Shown one piece after another: positions 49,297-60,065 of a stretch of DNA of 64,000 nucleotides; position 1 is the stretch's first letter, and each line of letters opens with the position of its first letter. A program made the translations under genes and the position numbers. The notes beneath the pieces were generated by a model, which was not told the origin of the DNA, did not search any database, and saw only the letters and a list, made by a program, of their open reading frames with translations. Source of the DNA: Ehretia macrophylla (taxonomy: Eukaryota > Streptophyta > Magnoliopsida > Boraginales > Ehretiaceae). The DNA is taken from positions 15,532,762-15,596,761 of the forward strand of contig CM075783.1 of the NCBI GenBank assembly GCA_037974665.1. Reading direction: 5' to 3'.

Positions 49297-50913
49297 CTAG
49301 TGAAACTACTCGAGTTTAACATCAAGGCTGAGAATTAAGGGGCAAATCTCTCGCAACAATATGTTGAGAATTAGTAGAAATGATGGTAGCTAGATTGATA
49401 ATGAAGATGAGACTAGGGAGGCTTTTGTTAGGTACTTTGAAGAGGTTTTGGGCAGTGGTAGGAGTCCAAGGGAGAGTTTTTTTTTTTTTTTTTTTGTTAT
49501 GCAAGTAACTCATTTCATTCTAGTCTAAAGAACAATTACAAAAAGTGTGAGATCAGCACATACTGATACATCATTTTGTACAAATAATATTATTTTCTAG
49601 ACTATTACTATATTGACGTTGAATACAAATTTTTCCTCTAACATCCAAAAAAAATTTCTCAATAATTTGTTTCTCAGTATATGCGGACGAATTATAGATT
49701 CTATTATTGTATTCGTCCAAAGGAGAGTTTTTATGCACAAGATATGGCAAAAATTCTTGAATAGTCGGTTGTTTCTCATGATATGACTAATTTGATCGCC
49801 CCTATCTCAGACCATGAAATCAAGGAGACTTTTTTTCCTCAATAGTGAAAGAGTCCAGGCCCGAACCGTTATACTTCTCATTTTTAGAAGATGGCTTTGA
49901 GCATCATTGGGAATGATGTCATATGTGCAATCAAAGATTTTTTTAGATCTTGCAAACTTTTGGGTGAGGTTAATCCAACCAATAGTCTCTCTTGTTCCCA
50001 AAGTTGAGAATCTACAAGAATCCAAGACTACAAGTCTATTTCTTGTTATAACATAATTTTCAAGTATATATCTAAAATCCTAGCTAATAGGATCAAAACT
50101 TCGTTTCTTGATATCATTTTAAATAACTTAAATGCTTTTGTTCCAGGAAGACAAATCTCGGACAACATTCTTCTTAGTCAAGAACTGATTAGAGGATATA
50201 GGTGGAAGAACATCCCTATCGTTGGATGATGAAAGTTGATTTACATAAGGCATATGATTCTATCCCTTGGGATTTTGTGCTCAAAACTTTAGAGTCCTTG
50301 AACATCCTTTAAGATTTATCCATTGGGTCAAGCCTTGTACTACAACTACAAGGTTTTCCATTGATATCAATGGATATTTGGATGGGTACTTTAAAGGGGC
50401 CAAAGGCTTGAGGCAATGAAATCCTTTGTCTCCATACTTATTAGTCTTTGTGATGGAAGTGTTTTCTTAACTCTTAAACAAAGTAGCACTGTGGAAAGAT
50501 TTCTTTTTTCATCCTAGGTGTGCTAACGTGAAAATTAATCATTTTTGCTTTGCTCATGATATTCTGATCTTTGTTCGTGTTGATAAAAAATTTGTGTAAG
50601 CTATTAAACTAGCTCTTGACATTTTTTGCTCTTTATCGAGTTTAAAAGATAATAATGCAACGGTTTGCATGTTTTTTGGGCATGTGGTGTTGCTATAAAG
50701 AGTCACTTGCTTCATATTATGAAGTTTGAGATAGATAGCCTACCCATACGCTACCTAGGACTTCTTTTGTCGGTAAGGAGAATTACTAAGAATGATTGTT
50801 CGAGTTTGGTTTAGAAAATTACAAGCAGGATTGACAACTAGGCTACAAAATGGTTGTCTTTCTCAAGTCGTTTGGTGCTTATTAAATCGATCATGACCAA
50901 CATCTAATCTTTT
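49297..50913 (+). pseudogene. LINE reverse transcriptase region
   Basis: After removing the short retroposon the plus strand shows LIAPISDHEIKE, the RT blocks LANRIKTSF, AFVPGRQISDNILLSQELIRGY, KVDLHKAYDS and LSPYLLVFVMEVFS, then FCFAHDILIF (50546-50575; usual FADD changed to FAHD), and finally RYLGLLLSVRR and LSFSSRLVLIKS. Several stops and small frame changes occur. The RT would copy LINE RNA at nicked chromosomal targets; here it is inactive. Confidence 0.88.
49481..49714 (-). mobile_element. Short retroposon (SINE or 5'-truncated LINE), reversed
   Basis: A poly(T) run opens the insertion on the plus strand, i.e. a poly(A) tail on the minus strand. It is flanked by long near-identical duplications GTCCAAGGGAGAGTTTT (49464-49480) and GTCCAAAGGAGAGTTTT (49715-49731). 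The LINE frame PRESF...YAQDMAKILE continues across once the insertion is removed. The last bases before the tail (GAAATGAGTTACTTGC) match the 3' end of the host LINE (GAAATGAGATACTTGC, ~55558). No tRNA-like boxes were recognised. Confidence 0.85.
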
Positions 50914-52082
50914 TGGTCAAAATGTCTTTTAAAGAATTGTTCTTAAAAAGTCTAAATATTTTTATCTTCAAAAGATTGAATTTCAGGTGAAAATTAGTTT
51001 TAAATTCTTGGATTGCAAAAATCGATTTTAATATTACCTCGAAAGTTTAGAAAATATTCTGGGATGCTTAAAAAGTTGAAAAATCTTTTGAAAAAGTGTT
51101 CTTGAGGTGTCAAAATATTTTACCTTCAAAATATTGGATTCCATGTGAATCTTTCACAAAATGGACTATTCGGGAAAAGGTGGAAGAGTAGGACAAGTAC
51201 CTCATTCGGCTCCCTCATCTGACCTATTCTGGAAAAACTGGACAAGTAGAGCCGCGTGAGCTCTTTATCCGGCATCCTCGTCTGGCAGTGACTGAATTTG
51301 AAAAAATTACCGTTGAAATATTTTCTATAAATATCAAAACTTATCCATTTCATAAGAGACCTCTTCCACACATTCTTCCTTGATGCTAAACTTATATTGT
51401 TGATCCAAAATATCAAAATGCATCAAGCTTGAGCTTACATGTGCAAATATTAAGAGCATTCAAGAGAGCTTTGGATTGTATTATCTACACATTAAAGAGT
51501 TATGTATGGGCCTCATTATATTATCTTTCAAACACTCAAGTTGTTTGTATTGTATACACTCGTGGGGCTCTAGATTAGGATTGAGAGAATCCTTGTAAAG
51601 AGATGAGTGCAGGAAATTCCTTTATGGACTCAAAAGGTATAGGTTGTATGTTTACGTCTCACCTACATTTGAAGAGGCCTTGGTTGATCTCTTGTGGACT
51701 CAAGAGATTGTTGTAAGTTAGTTTGTGTTTCACCAACATTTGAAGAACCATGGAAACTCTAGTGGAGTTTGTAGAAATCCTAAAGGGAGGAATCTTAGGT
51801 GGTGGGCATAGACTGGGTGCCGAACCACCTAAAAATATCGTATTTGATTTCTTTTTCCCTACTCTATTTACATTCATTGTCATACATATTGTTTAGAGTG
51901 ATTATATTGTTCTTGTGTGTGAATTTATTATGTTTAATCTTTTTTATCAAGTTATCCACAAAAGGTGTTTAATAAATTGCCAAAGTGAGCATTGCAAATT
52001 GAATTCATATATTTTTTTTAAAGTAGTGGTTTGCCTCCATAAGCCTAATTCACTTCCCCTCTTAGGCTAATTTGAGCTAATA
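50914..52082 (+). mobile_element. Left LTR of the non-autonomous element
   Basis: Matches 53846-54947 along most of its length, for example ATTTTTATCTTCAAAAGATTGAATTTC, CAAGAGATTGTTGTAAGTT and CCACCTAAAAAT. It is ~67 bp longer than the right LTR. Confidence 0.85.
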
Positions 52083-52084
52083 AG

Positions 52085-52097
52085 TGGTATCAGAGCC
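52085..52097 (+). other. Primer-binding site of the non-autonomous element
   Basis: TGGTATCAGAGCC, complementary to initiator tRNA-Met, two bases after the left LTR. Confidence 0.85.
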
Positions 52098-52738
52098 GGA
52101 GGCTCTACATATAGTTTAACAACTAGTAAAGAAAAGATCATGACAAATACTACTATATACTCCTTCAAACGCTATATGAATTGGTCTTATGTTGCGTGTT
52201 TGTTTGGAAATATGTGCTCCAAAATCAATTGGTCTTATGTTGAGTGTTTGTTTAGAAATATGTGCCTCATTGATTTTGATGAAGTTATGCTTGAAATGCT
52301 AGAAAAAAAAATGGTATTGAGAAGGCTAAAATGTTGTAATGCAATGCTTCCCCAAGGAGCCAATTGAAGTTGGGTACCTAGATCTTGCCATAATTTGTTG
52401 TAGGAATGTCAAGTCATACCAAAGTTGAAGGTGATGCAACTCAAGTAAAAGGCAAGATCATAAGGAAAAGGAAGCACCGGTAATAAAGTATTTATTGTCA
52501 TAATATGCTTCTTGAAAATTGTTTGAAATTTAACTTGCTTAGTGAAATGTATAATATCATACATGTGTGATTGAAAATGAAACTGATGATGCATTATTTG
52601 GTTATTGATTGAAAATGTTCATGGCAATGATTTTGAGAAATATATGAATGCTTTTATTGATTGAGCATTATATGTCTAAAGGATAGAAAATATTGAAATT
52701 CTAAGCTTTTGGAGAATTCTTTGGTTGAATAACAAAGG

Positions 52739-52788
<50 letters not shown>

Positions 52789-53845
52789 AATGACTTGAAT
52801 GCGTTTGAATGTTATGATATGTTCTTCATGTGATTGAGTTGAATACTCGATTGGTCAATGCTTACATGCTCATGAATGAGTTGAAATGATTGAGATATGC
52901 ATATAGTAAGGGGAAGCTTACTTAATAAGAGTTTATATTTATGCTTGAAAAAGGGAAAAAAAATGCGTGATTTTGTGTCCCTTGGTATATAAAAGCCATG
53001 AAATACTAAAGGGGGAAAGACCTTGTGATTAAGTGGTTAATATTCCTAATTGGTCTTATGCATGATTGATACAAGAAAAAAGTTTATGGATGTCAATGTA
53101 GAATTTTGTATTAAACTTGTTTATATGCATAATATGAAGAGGAGTTTTGCCTTGAAGACTCCATGTTTGTGCTATAATGTGTTTAACTTGAATAGTATCT
53201 TCGTTATAGCATATTGCAATTTGTCATCAAAAAAAAAAGGAAAGATTATTGGTCTTATATATGCCTAAAGGTATGATTTTGATAATAACAAATCAAGAAA
53301 AATGAGAATTATAAATTGTGTTTGTGCTAATGTGTTTATATACTTAGAAATACACTTGTTGGCTTTTGTGTCAAAATGTATGCATCATTATAAGCTAATT
53401 GTAATTATATGTTTTGGCATGTGTGGATTATTTTGTACTAATGATATTTGTGAATGCTCAGTCTTGATAGAGATAGAGATCTTGTACAAAGACGATAACA
53501 TGATTGATCAAAAAAAGAGATGCAAGATTAAGAAAATCCAAATTATGTCAGCAATTGAATAATGCAATGATCAAACTCACCACAAGAATGAACCAATGAA
53601 GTGTTAAAGAATTAGAGAAGTGAAGATCTTGAAGAATTAAAGAAGTGAAGATCTTGAAGATCAAGACTTTTGAATACATGAAGATGAAGTAGTGATATAA
53701 GACGAAAACATGGCGACATAAGAGGTAGCAGCATGAACTTGTCATTTACCTTAGATTTGCATTTGTGTGGTAAAAGCTTTTGAGAATCTTTCAATTGATT
53801 TTTAATCATTCCTCAAGAGTTTTTTAAAAAGGATTTGATGTTAAT
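52098..53845 (+). mobile_element. Interior of the non-autonomous LTR element, no coding domain
   Basis: Contains a (TA)n-(TG)n microsatellite at 52743-52788 and short frames (for example 52140-52367) without known motifs. A partial duplication of AGAAGTGAAGATCTTGAAGA occurs near 53617 and 53642. Nothing resembling gag, protease, RT or integrase. Confidence 0.75.
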
Positions 53846-54947
53846 TGGTCAAAATATCTTCTGAAGAATTGTTCATAAAAAGTTCAAATATTTTTATCTT
53901 CAAAAGATTGAATTTCTTGGTGAAATTAGTTTTAAACTCTTGGATTAAAAAAATTGGTTTTAATATTTTCTCAAGAGTTTAGAAAATATTTTGGGATGTT
54001 TAAAATGTTGAAAAATCTTTTGAAGAAGTGTTCTTGAAGTGTCAAAATATTTTATCCTTAAAAGATTGGATTTCGGGTGAATCTTTCACAAAAATGGCTA
54101 TTCTAGAAAAGGTAGAAGAGTAGGACGAGTCCCTTATCCGGCTCCCTCATCATACCTATTCTGGAAAAGCCAAATGAGCAGAGCTGGGGGCGAGCTCTTC
54201 ATCCGGCATCCTCATCCAACAGTGGCTGAATTTGAAAAAATAGTGGTTAAAGAGCCTTAGAAATATTTTTTATAAATACCAAAACTCACTCATTTCATAA
54301 GAGACATCTTCCACACATTATTCCTTGATGCTAAGCTTATATTGTCGATCCAAAACACCAAAATGCATCAAGTTTCAACTTACACGTGCAAATCTTATGA
54401 GCATTCAAGAGAGCTTTGAATTATATTATCTATTCATTGAGGAGTTATGTATGGGCCTCATTGTATTATCTTTCAAACACTCAATTATTTGTGTTGTATA
54501 TGGCGCTCTAAATTAGGATTGAGTGAATGCTTGTAAAGATATGAGTGTGGAAAAATCCTCTCTGGACTCAAAGGGTAGAGGTTGTAGGTTTGAAGTCTCA
54601 CTTGCATTTGAAAAGATCTTGGTTGATCTCTTGTGGACTCAAGAGATTGTTGTAAGTTGGTTTGTGTTTCACAAACATTTATAGAAGTATGGAACCTCTA
54701 ATGGAGTTTGTGGAAGTCCTAAGAGGAGGAACCCTAAGCGGTGGATGTAGGTTGGGTGCTGAACCACCTAAAAATTTCGTATTTGATTTTTCTCTCCCTA
54801 CTACTCTATTTACATTCATTGTTATGTATATTGTTTAGAGTGATTATATCATTCTTGTGTGTGAATTTTTTATGTTTAATCTTTCTTATCAAGTTATCCA
54901 CACATGGTGTTAATAAATTACCCCTCTTAGACTAATTTGGGCTAATA
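53846..54947 (+). mobile_element. Right LTR of the non-autonomous element
   Basis: Counterpart of 50914-52082. The copies are clearly diverged, including small indels near the 3' end, indicating an old insertion. Confidence 0.85.
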
Positions 54948-55594
54948 GAGATGGTTAAAGCATTCATGTGTCTAAGGGGTGGAATGATAAAGTTTCTAGA
55001 TTCATTAATGAAAGGGGATGGTGTTAGGATCCTAAAGATTTCATTTCAGACACCATTGCAGCCAACCTTAATGGCCTTCTTCTTGTGGCTAACAGAGAGG
55101 AAAAGTATATTTGGACTCCTGAGTCTAGTGGAAAGTTCACGGTTTCTTCAACCTGGGCAGTCATTAGAATCTCGAAACCAAAAGTTCCATGGTATTGCTT
55201 GGTCTGAAATAGTTTTAGAGTTCAAAAACATAGCTTTACAACTTGGCTTGCCATGCTAAGTGGAGAATTCTTGCGTGGGGTCTGAAATGTAATGGCTTAT
55301 GCGACCTTTGTCGCCAAGTGCTTGAGGATCAAGAACACCTTAAGACAAACAATTGAATTCATGGTAGTGGTATCCTTAAGGAGGAATAGTTGCAAGAGAA
55401 GATTTCACAATTTTGAAACAAAAAATTAGACTTCACCTTAGTTTCAAAACTTGTGACTTGAATAGGATTATTAGTAGAAACTAGAAGCTCGAGGAGCTAT
55501 CTAGATAGGTTTTTGGCTGGCTTTACTCGTAAATCCTTTGTTTTGGATTGTTGATATGAAATGAGATACTTGCTTACTTAGAAAAAAAAAAAAA
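54948..55594 (+). pseudogene. LINE C-terminal (zf-RVT-like) region and 3' end
   Basis: WTPESSGKFTVSSTWAVI followed by a TTWLAMLSGEFL-like block corresponds to the C-terminal zinc-binding region common in plant L1 ORF2. Frames are broken by stops. The 3' end has GAAATGAGATACTTGC and an A-rich tail. Confidence 0.75.
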
Positions 55595-56316
55595 AGGAGA
55601 GAACGAAAGAGAAATCATCAAATGTCTAACCATGATCATCAGTCTTTAATAAGGTTCCTAAGTCAGATTTGGATTCTCTTTTAATATTATAACATTATCG
55701 AATAGATTACCATCATTGAATCTCCTTCGAGGAGACCAAATCCTCTAAGCTCATTGCTTGATAGGATTTGCAGAAGGTAGATCATATCAGAAGTGGTGGA
55801 GAGATATACAACTCAAGGTTGTGCACTGAGTTGGAAATTCCTTTTTTTAGTGTTCATATTTATAAATAAGAATAAAAAAAAAATGTTGAGTCTTTATCAG
55901 ACGGATGATCGGATGGTGATTTTTATCCGATTGAGATGAAATTTAGTCAACAAGTTTGTAACTCAAGTTTCTACAATCTGAACAATAAATATCGATTTTG
56001 AAGCTTTCTAAGGCCAGTAATCCATTTTTTGGTGATTCCCTTTATTATTTAATTAAGTTTATTCAAGTTAGTTTTTAATCTATAAATTATATTTATTTAT
56101 TTCAATTGTTAAATTTTGATTTGATATACAAAGAATATTCTTTGTTTGGTACAGTAGTTCATTTTAATATATGATTTTGATAGATGTTTGTTATTTTTTT
56201 GTATGGTACATATTGAATTTCTATTTCTTCTTGAATTAATCAAGAGTCATCTCTTAAACACTCTATTTGTGCTACAAAGTGCTTAAATTAAGTATTGATT
56301 TAATTATAACATATTG
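55595..56316. other. Intergenic, no feature recognised
   Basis: AT-rich sequence without convincing frames, repeat ends or RNA genes. The last five bases (TATTG) are the left target duplication of solo LTR F1. Confidence 0.5.
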
Positions 56317-58775
56317 TGTGACACCCGAGAATTTCACCATAGAATTTATTTATAATCGTTGCATACCTATGTGCGCATTTCTACGTGCATCATTTTTCTT
56401 GCTTAATTATTTTTTTATTGTGGGTTACTATTCATAATATTTTTGACTGTTTCAAAAGCTTGATTTTAAATTTTTCCTAGGTCACCTGACATTTAAAAGG
56501 AACCAAGAAATTTTCATTTTGAACTTTCGAGCTTAGGAATGTGCGTTTGAAAAATGTTTTCCGTGACTTTTGAATAGTGTTACGTTAGAATAGTGCTAGT
56601 TATAAATTAAAAAGCATTTGTAATTGCAATTAGCCTTAATTGATCAATATTTGAGACTACATAGCTTAGAATATTAATTATATACAATATATAAAATAAC
56701 TAACTCATAAAATTAAAAGCCATAACACATATTAGTCATAAAAACAATTGCAAAAATGCCATCCAAGTCCTCTCACTTGGCTGGCCAGCTTTAGGAGAGA
56801 AAAGGAGATTCTTGCTTCAACAATCTTGCATTTTGAGCTTCTAGATTCATCTTGGGAGGGGTTTTGAGCAACCTAGAGTCTTCAACAACCTTCTTCATCT
56901 TCAAAAATTGTGAGGGAGTTTTATTTTCTTGATTTTAAAGTTTATGTGCATATGTTTAATTTTCTTAAATTGTCAATTGTAGCAATATAACTTGTTATGA
57001 ATGCTTCCTATGAGTTATTTAATGTCTATAGAGCTAACTTTTGAGGTTTGATAACAAAGTTATTGGTTGAATGTTGAATTTGATCAAAGAGATGATGAAT
57101 AGTGCCTAGAACTAGGGTTTTGAGAAAATTTGCTAATTGGCTTGAATTGATGCATCAATTAGGTGCTCTAGACCCTAGGGAAGTTAGTTGAAAAGCCACG
57201 TTAGGTTGAATCACTCGAATTTGAACTTAATTGCATAATTAGCTTACTTTAAAAAGGGGGTTTTATACGTTAAGCAATCCGGGCAAGTGTGGGGATTGAA
57301 TTGGGTATCCTTGAGCTAAGGAAGCACCTTTGGTGCTTTCTTTTCGCGAAAATGGGGTTCGGTTAGTATGGCTATAGTTCAAACCCGTTCGGGGCCTTCC
57401 CGAACTTTTGCTTCAAAAATGAGTTTTAGTGACTTTAAAAGGTACCTTTGAGCTTAATTAGGAATATAGAAAGACTAGGGTATGATTGGGAATCTCGAAC
57501 CATGCTTAGGAGAAAGAAAGCCCGGTTAAAGAAAGGGAAAATGTAGTTTTTAGCCATTTTATTTGCATTTAGAACTTGTTGTGTGTTAGTAATTCCTTGC
57601 ATTGAATATTTAGGATGTATTTAAGTTATTTGAGTAGACTATTGGAATTAATTGTGTTGATTGCTACTTTTGGTATCTTAAAGCTAATATCGTGCTTATA
57701 TGAACTCTTATCGTACATATATGTGAGGGCGGCCTACTTTGTCGTCCCTCTTATGTGTTATGTGTTATATTGATCGCTTGTGACTTGTTTTGGGTTGCGC
57801 AACCTTTATCGGACATGGTAGCGTCGAGAAACACGGGCGGCGTCGGGCTTGCCGTGCTCCCTCGACTACCATGGTGCCTATTCCCTTTCTCGCTGAGGCA
57901 TACTCCACTACCCCAGAGGCGTGGTTCACCTGCTGGGCATGGACCTACCTCGGGAGAAAGGGTCGTAGGATCGGGATACATCCGGAGTATCCCAATTGTG
58001 GTGTTTGGGGTTTGCCGGCATGTTCGTGATGCTCGTGGTTTGTGGCTCGTGGATGAAGACTTGGAAGTGAAACCGTATCCTTTTTAAAGTGATTAATAGT
58101 TTGGCTTATTGTCTTGTTAGTTTATGTGGCTTGTATATGTTTACTTGTATTGCATAGCATATTGCACGTTGGCATGTTGCATCACCTCCCTCGCTGGGCA
58201 ACTTTGTTGCTCACTCCTCATTTGAAATGTTTCAGGAGAAGCTGAGGTGAATCCCCAGCTGTTAGAAGTAGAAGAAGAAGTTCAAGTAGATCAGAATCCG
58301 TGATCTTGTGTGCTGAGGTGAATTTTATGTGCTTCTTGCGTGAAGTTCTTGTTATTAATGTATTTTGAGACTTTGGAGTCTTGTATATATATGTCTAGTA
58401 GATGTGTACTAGGATGTTAAAGAAAGTTGTTGGATTGTAATAATGAATTCTAGACTTTAATTTCCCTTGCATACTTGGAGTGTTTGTTAATCTTCATATG
58501 GAACTTAGAATTTTATTATATTTAATTATTTATGACTAAAACCAACTTACCTCGCATGCTTGTGTGCTTTAGTAGAATATTGTTGCTCCAATGCTCGGAT
58601 GGCCTTGTGATTGTGTTTTGGCTTTGGAGATATTGTTGATAAGTTGTTGCTTTTAGTTTAGATGTCTTGAATGAATGCTTACAGGTAACAGTTTTGTCCT
58701 TGGTACAGAGGAGACTCTGTCCGAGTGACGGGTCCGAGCCTGACTTTAGCGTGGGGTTGGGTTCGGGGCGTTACA
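56317..58775 (+). mobile_element. Solo LTR F1 (2459 bp)
   Basis: TGTGACACCCGAG ... GGGGCGTTACA, with a perfect TATTG duplication (56312-56316 and 58776-58780) and no internal region: a solo LTR. Conserved boxes: CCTACTTTG at 57733-57741 with arms GGGCGG/TCGTCC, GGTCGTAGGATCGGGATACATCCGGAGTATCCC at ~57961-57993 (given here in abbreviated form), and GAGACTCTGTCCG at ~58711. Frames inside (57755-58087, 57790-58029) reflect the GC-richer conserved part. Confidence 0.9.
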
Positions 58776-59302
58776 TATTGTACTTTTTCATCAACCAAAG
58801 CATAATTTTAAGCATAAAGACTGTTTTTTATTTACAATTTATATAAAAACTTTATGCTTAAATGAAGACTCCCGGCACCCGGTTACTGACACTGACATTA
58901 TAATACCCACCCTAACCATCGATTTCTGGCTCCGCCACTGCATATTAACTAAAGGCAAACAAATTGAACATAAATTTTTACCGTTAAAAATTATACCTTA
59001 ACTTAACTATCAGTGAGTGATTACTAATCCGGTCAATGTTTCGTAGACTGATTGAGTGAAAATATTTCTCCAAATTAACAACAACAAAAAAAAAAAAAAA
59101 AATTGAACCTAGATTTTGGGCGTAACACAGATTAAATGCTAGTCTGGTTTGCTGCAGTTAAAGGTGAAATAAAAACAAACCAACCAGTAAAAGGGATAAG
59201 AAAATTCTCAGCCAATTTCTTCCAAAAATTACAATGTACAGATCTGTACACTCCTTAAGAGGTTTACAAGAAAAATACAACACAATATGTTGGACAGCTT
59301 GG
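58776..59302. other. Intergenic; possibly 3' flank of the QSOX fragment
   Basis: No gene recognised. It includes an A-rich run near 59080-59100. The minus strand could carry 3' untranslated sequence of the QSOX fragment, but no terminator or poly(A) signal was fixed. Confidence 0.3.
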
Positions 59303-59395
59303 TTACAGGCGTCCATCTTGTTGCCTATCCAGAGGCTGAAGCATATCGGCGACCGATCGTGCCATTAACAAACTCAATTCCAGCTTCTCCTTGGC
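59303..59395 (-). other. Possible small 3' exon, unrecognised
   Basis: On the minus strand a good acceptor-like site (pyrimidine-rich then TTTTCAG) is followed by 30 open codons (AKEKLELSLLMARSVADMLQ...) and TAA. It could be an alternative last exon of the QSOX fragment or part of its 3' UTR. I do not recognise the peptide. Confidence 0.25.
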
Positions 59396-59704
59396 CTGAA
59401 AATGTTTGTGTAGGAAAACCAATTAAGAAAATCTACTTCCTAAAAGTACAAAACCTTCTCTCATCTCTTAGAGACTATTTTGAATTTAACTGATTGCTAT
59501 CTAAATAATCATATACTTTTCAGAAGTTGGCGTTTATACTTTCGGTTCTTTTGCTGCGAACGCCAGAAACATGCGAGGGCTCCAAACGCGCAGCTTGCTA
59601 CAGAAATTGCCAGGGCGGCACCTACAGGAACAACAATTGCATTTGTTGAGGTTGCTATCAAATCTTCAGCGGCTTTGTCAGTTCCGCTATTCCCGAGAAG
59701 ATCT

Positions 59705-59975
59705 TTATCTTTGTATTTTTTCTCCATAGTAGCTAGTCACGAACTTGTACACCTCATCGCGATCCCAATTAATCTTACTGATTTCCCTGCTTTTCGGGTT
59801 TTGATCAAGATAGCAAGATGAGCAAAGCTGCTTTGGAGGCCAAATAATTTTGGGAAATTTCGGATCACCGGTTCCAAGAGATGCTTCTTCTTTCATTAGT
59901 CTCTCGTTGACTTTGTTGTGTGCCTCCCACAACCAGAGGACGTAATCACGAGCTTTCTCAAATGGCTTGGGAACA
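59705..59975 (-). CDS. QSOX: QSOX following exon, as read to its premature stop
   Basis: In-frame continuation from acceptor TTTTTCAG at 59976-59978. Encodes the NERLMKEEASLGTGD loop and the distal CSSC motif, then ends at TAA (59705-59707) after YYGEKIQR. The membrane-anchor coding segment continues in another frame to 59509. Confidence 0.8.
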
Positions 59976-60065
59976 CTGAAAAATGAAGAGGACAAAATAA
60001 TACATATTCGCAGGTAGCGATGCTATGAATTCAGGAGTCATCAGAAAACCTTCACAAAATTTTAC

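Larger units (their letters stand above)
50914..54947 (+). mobile_element. Non-autonomous LTR element (4.03 kb) in the LINE
   Basis: Two similar LTRs (50914-52082 and 53846-54947) both start TGGTCAAAAT and end AGGCTAAT-like...GCTAATA. A tRNA-iMet-type primer-binding site follows the first (52085-52097). The 1.76-kb interior has no retroviral domain. No clear 5-bp target duplication was found, and LINE sequence is missing at the junction, so the ends are approximate. Best described as LARD-like. Confidence 0.8.
47811..55594 (+). mobile_element. L1-type LINE, disrupted by three insertions
   Basis: A plus-strand non-LTR retrotransposon. Endonuclease start WNVRGSNNPYK (47811), RT region 49732-50900 and a C-terminal zinc-knuckle-type region (GKFTVSSTWAV, ~55130) are followed by a 3' end with A14 at ~55581-55594. 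It is interrupted by a MITE (48209-49296), a reversed short retroposon (49481-49714) and an LTR element (50914-54947). Part of the sequence between RT and the C-terminal region is missing as well. Many stops; inactive. Confidence 0.88.

Noticed and set aside
57755-58087. GC-richer frames in F1 on both strands as a host gene
   Set aside because: They coincide with the conserved part of the LTR and run against one another on both strands.
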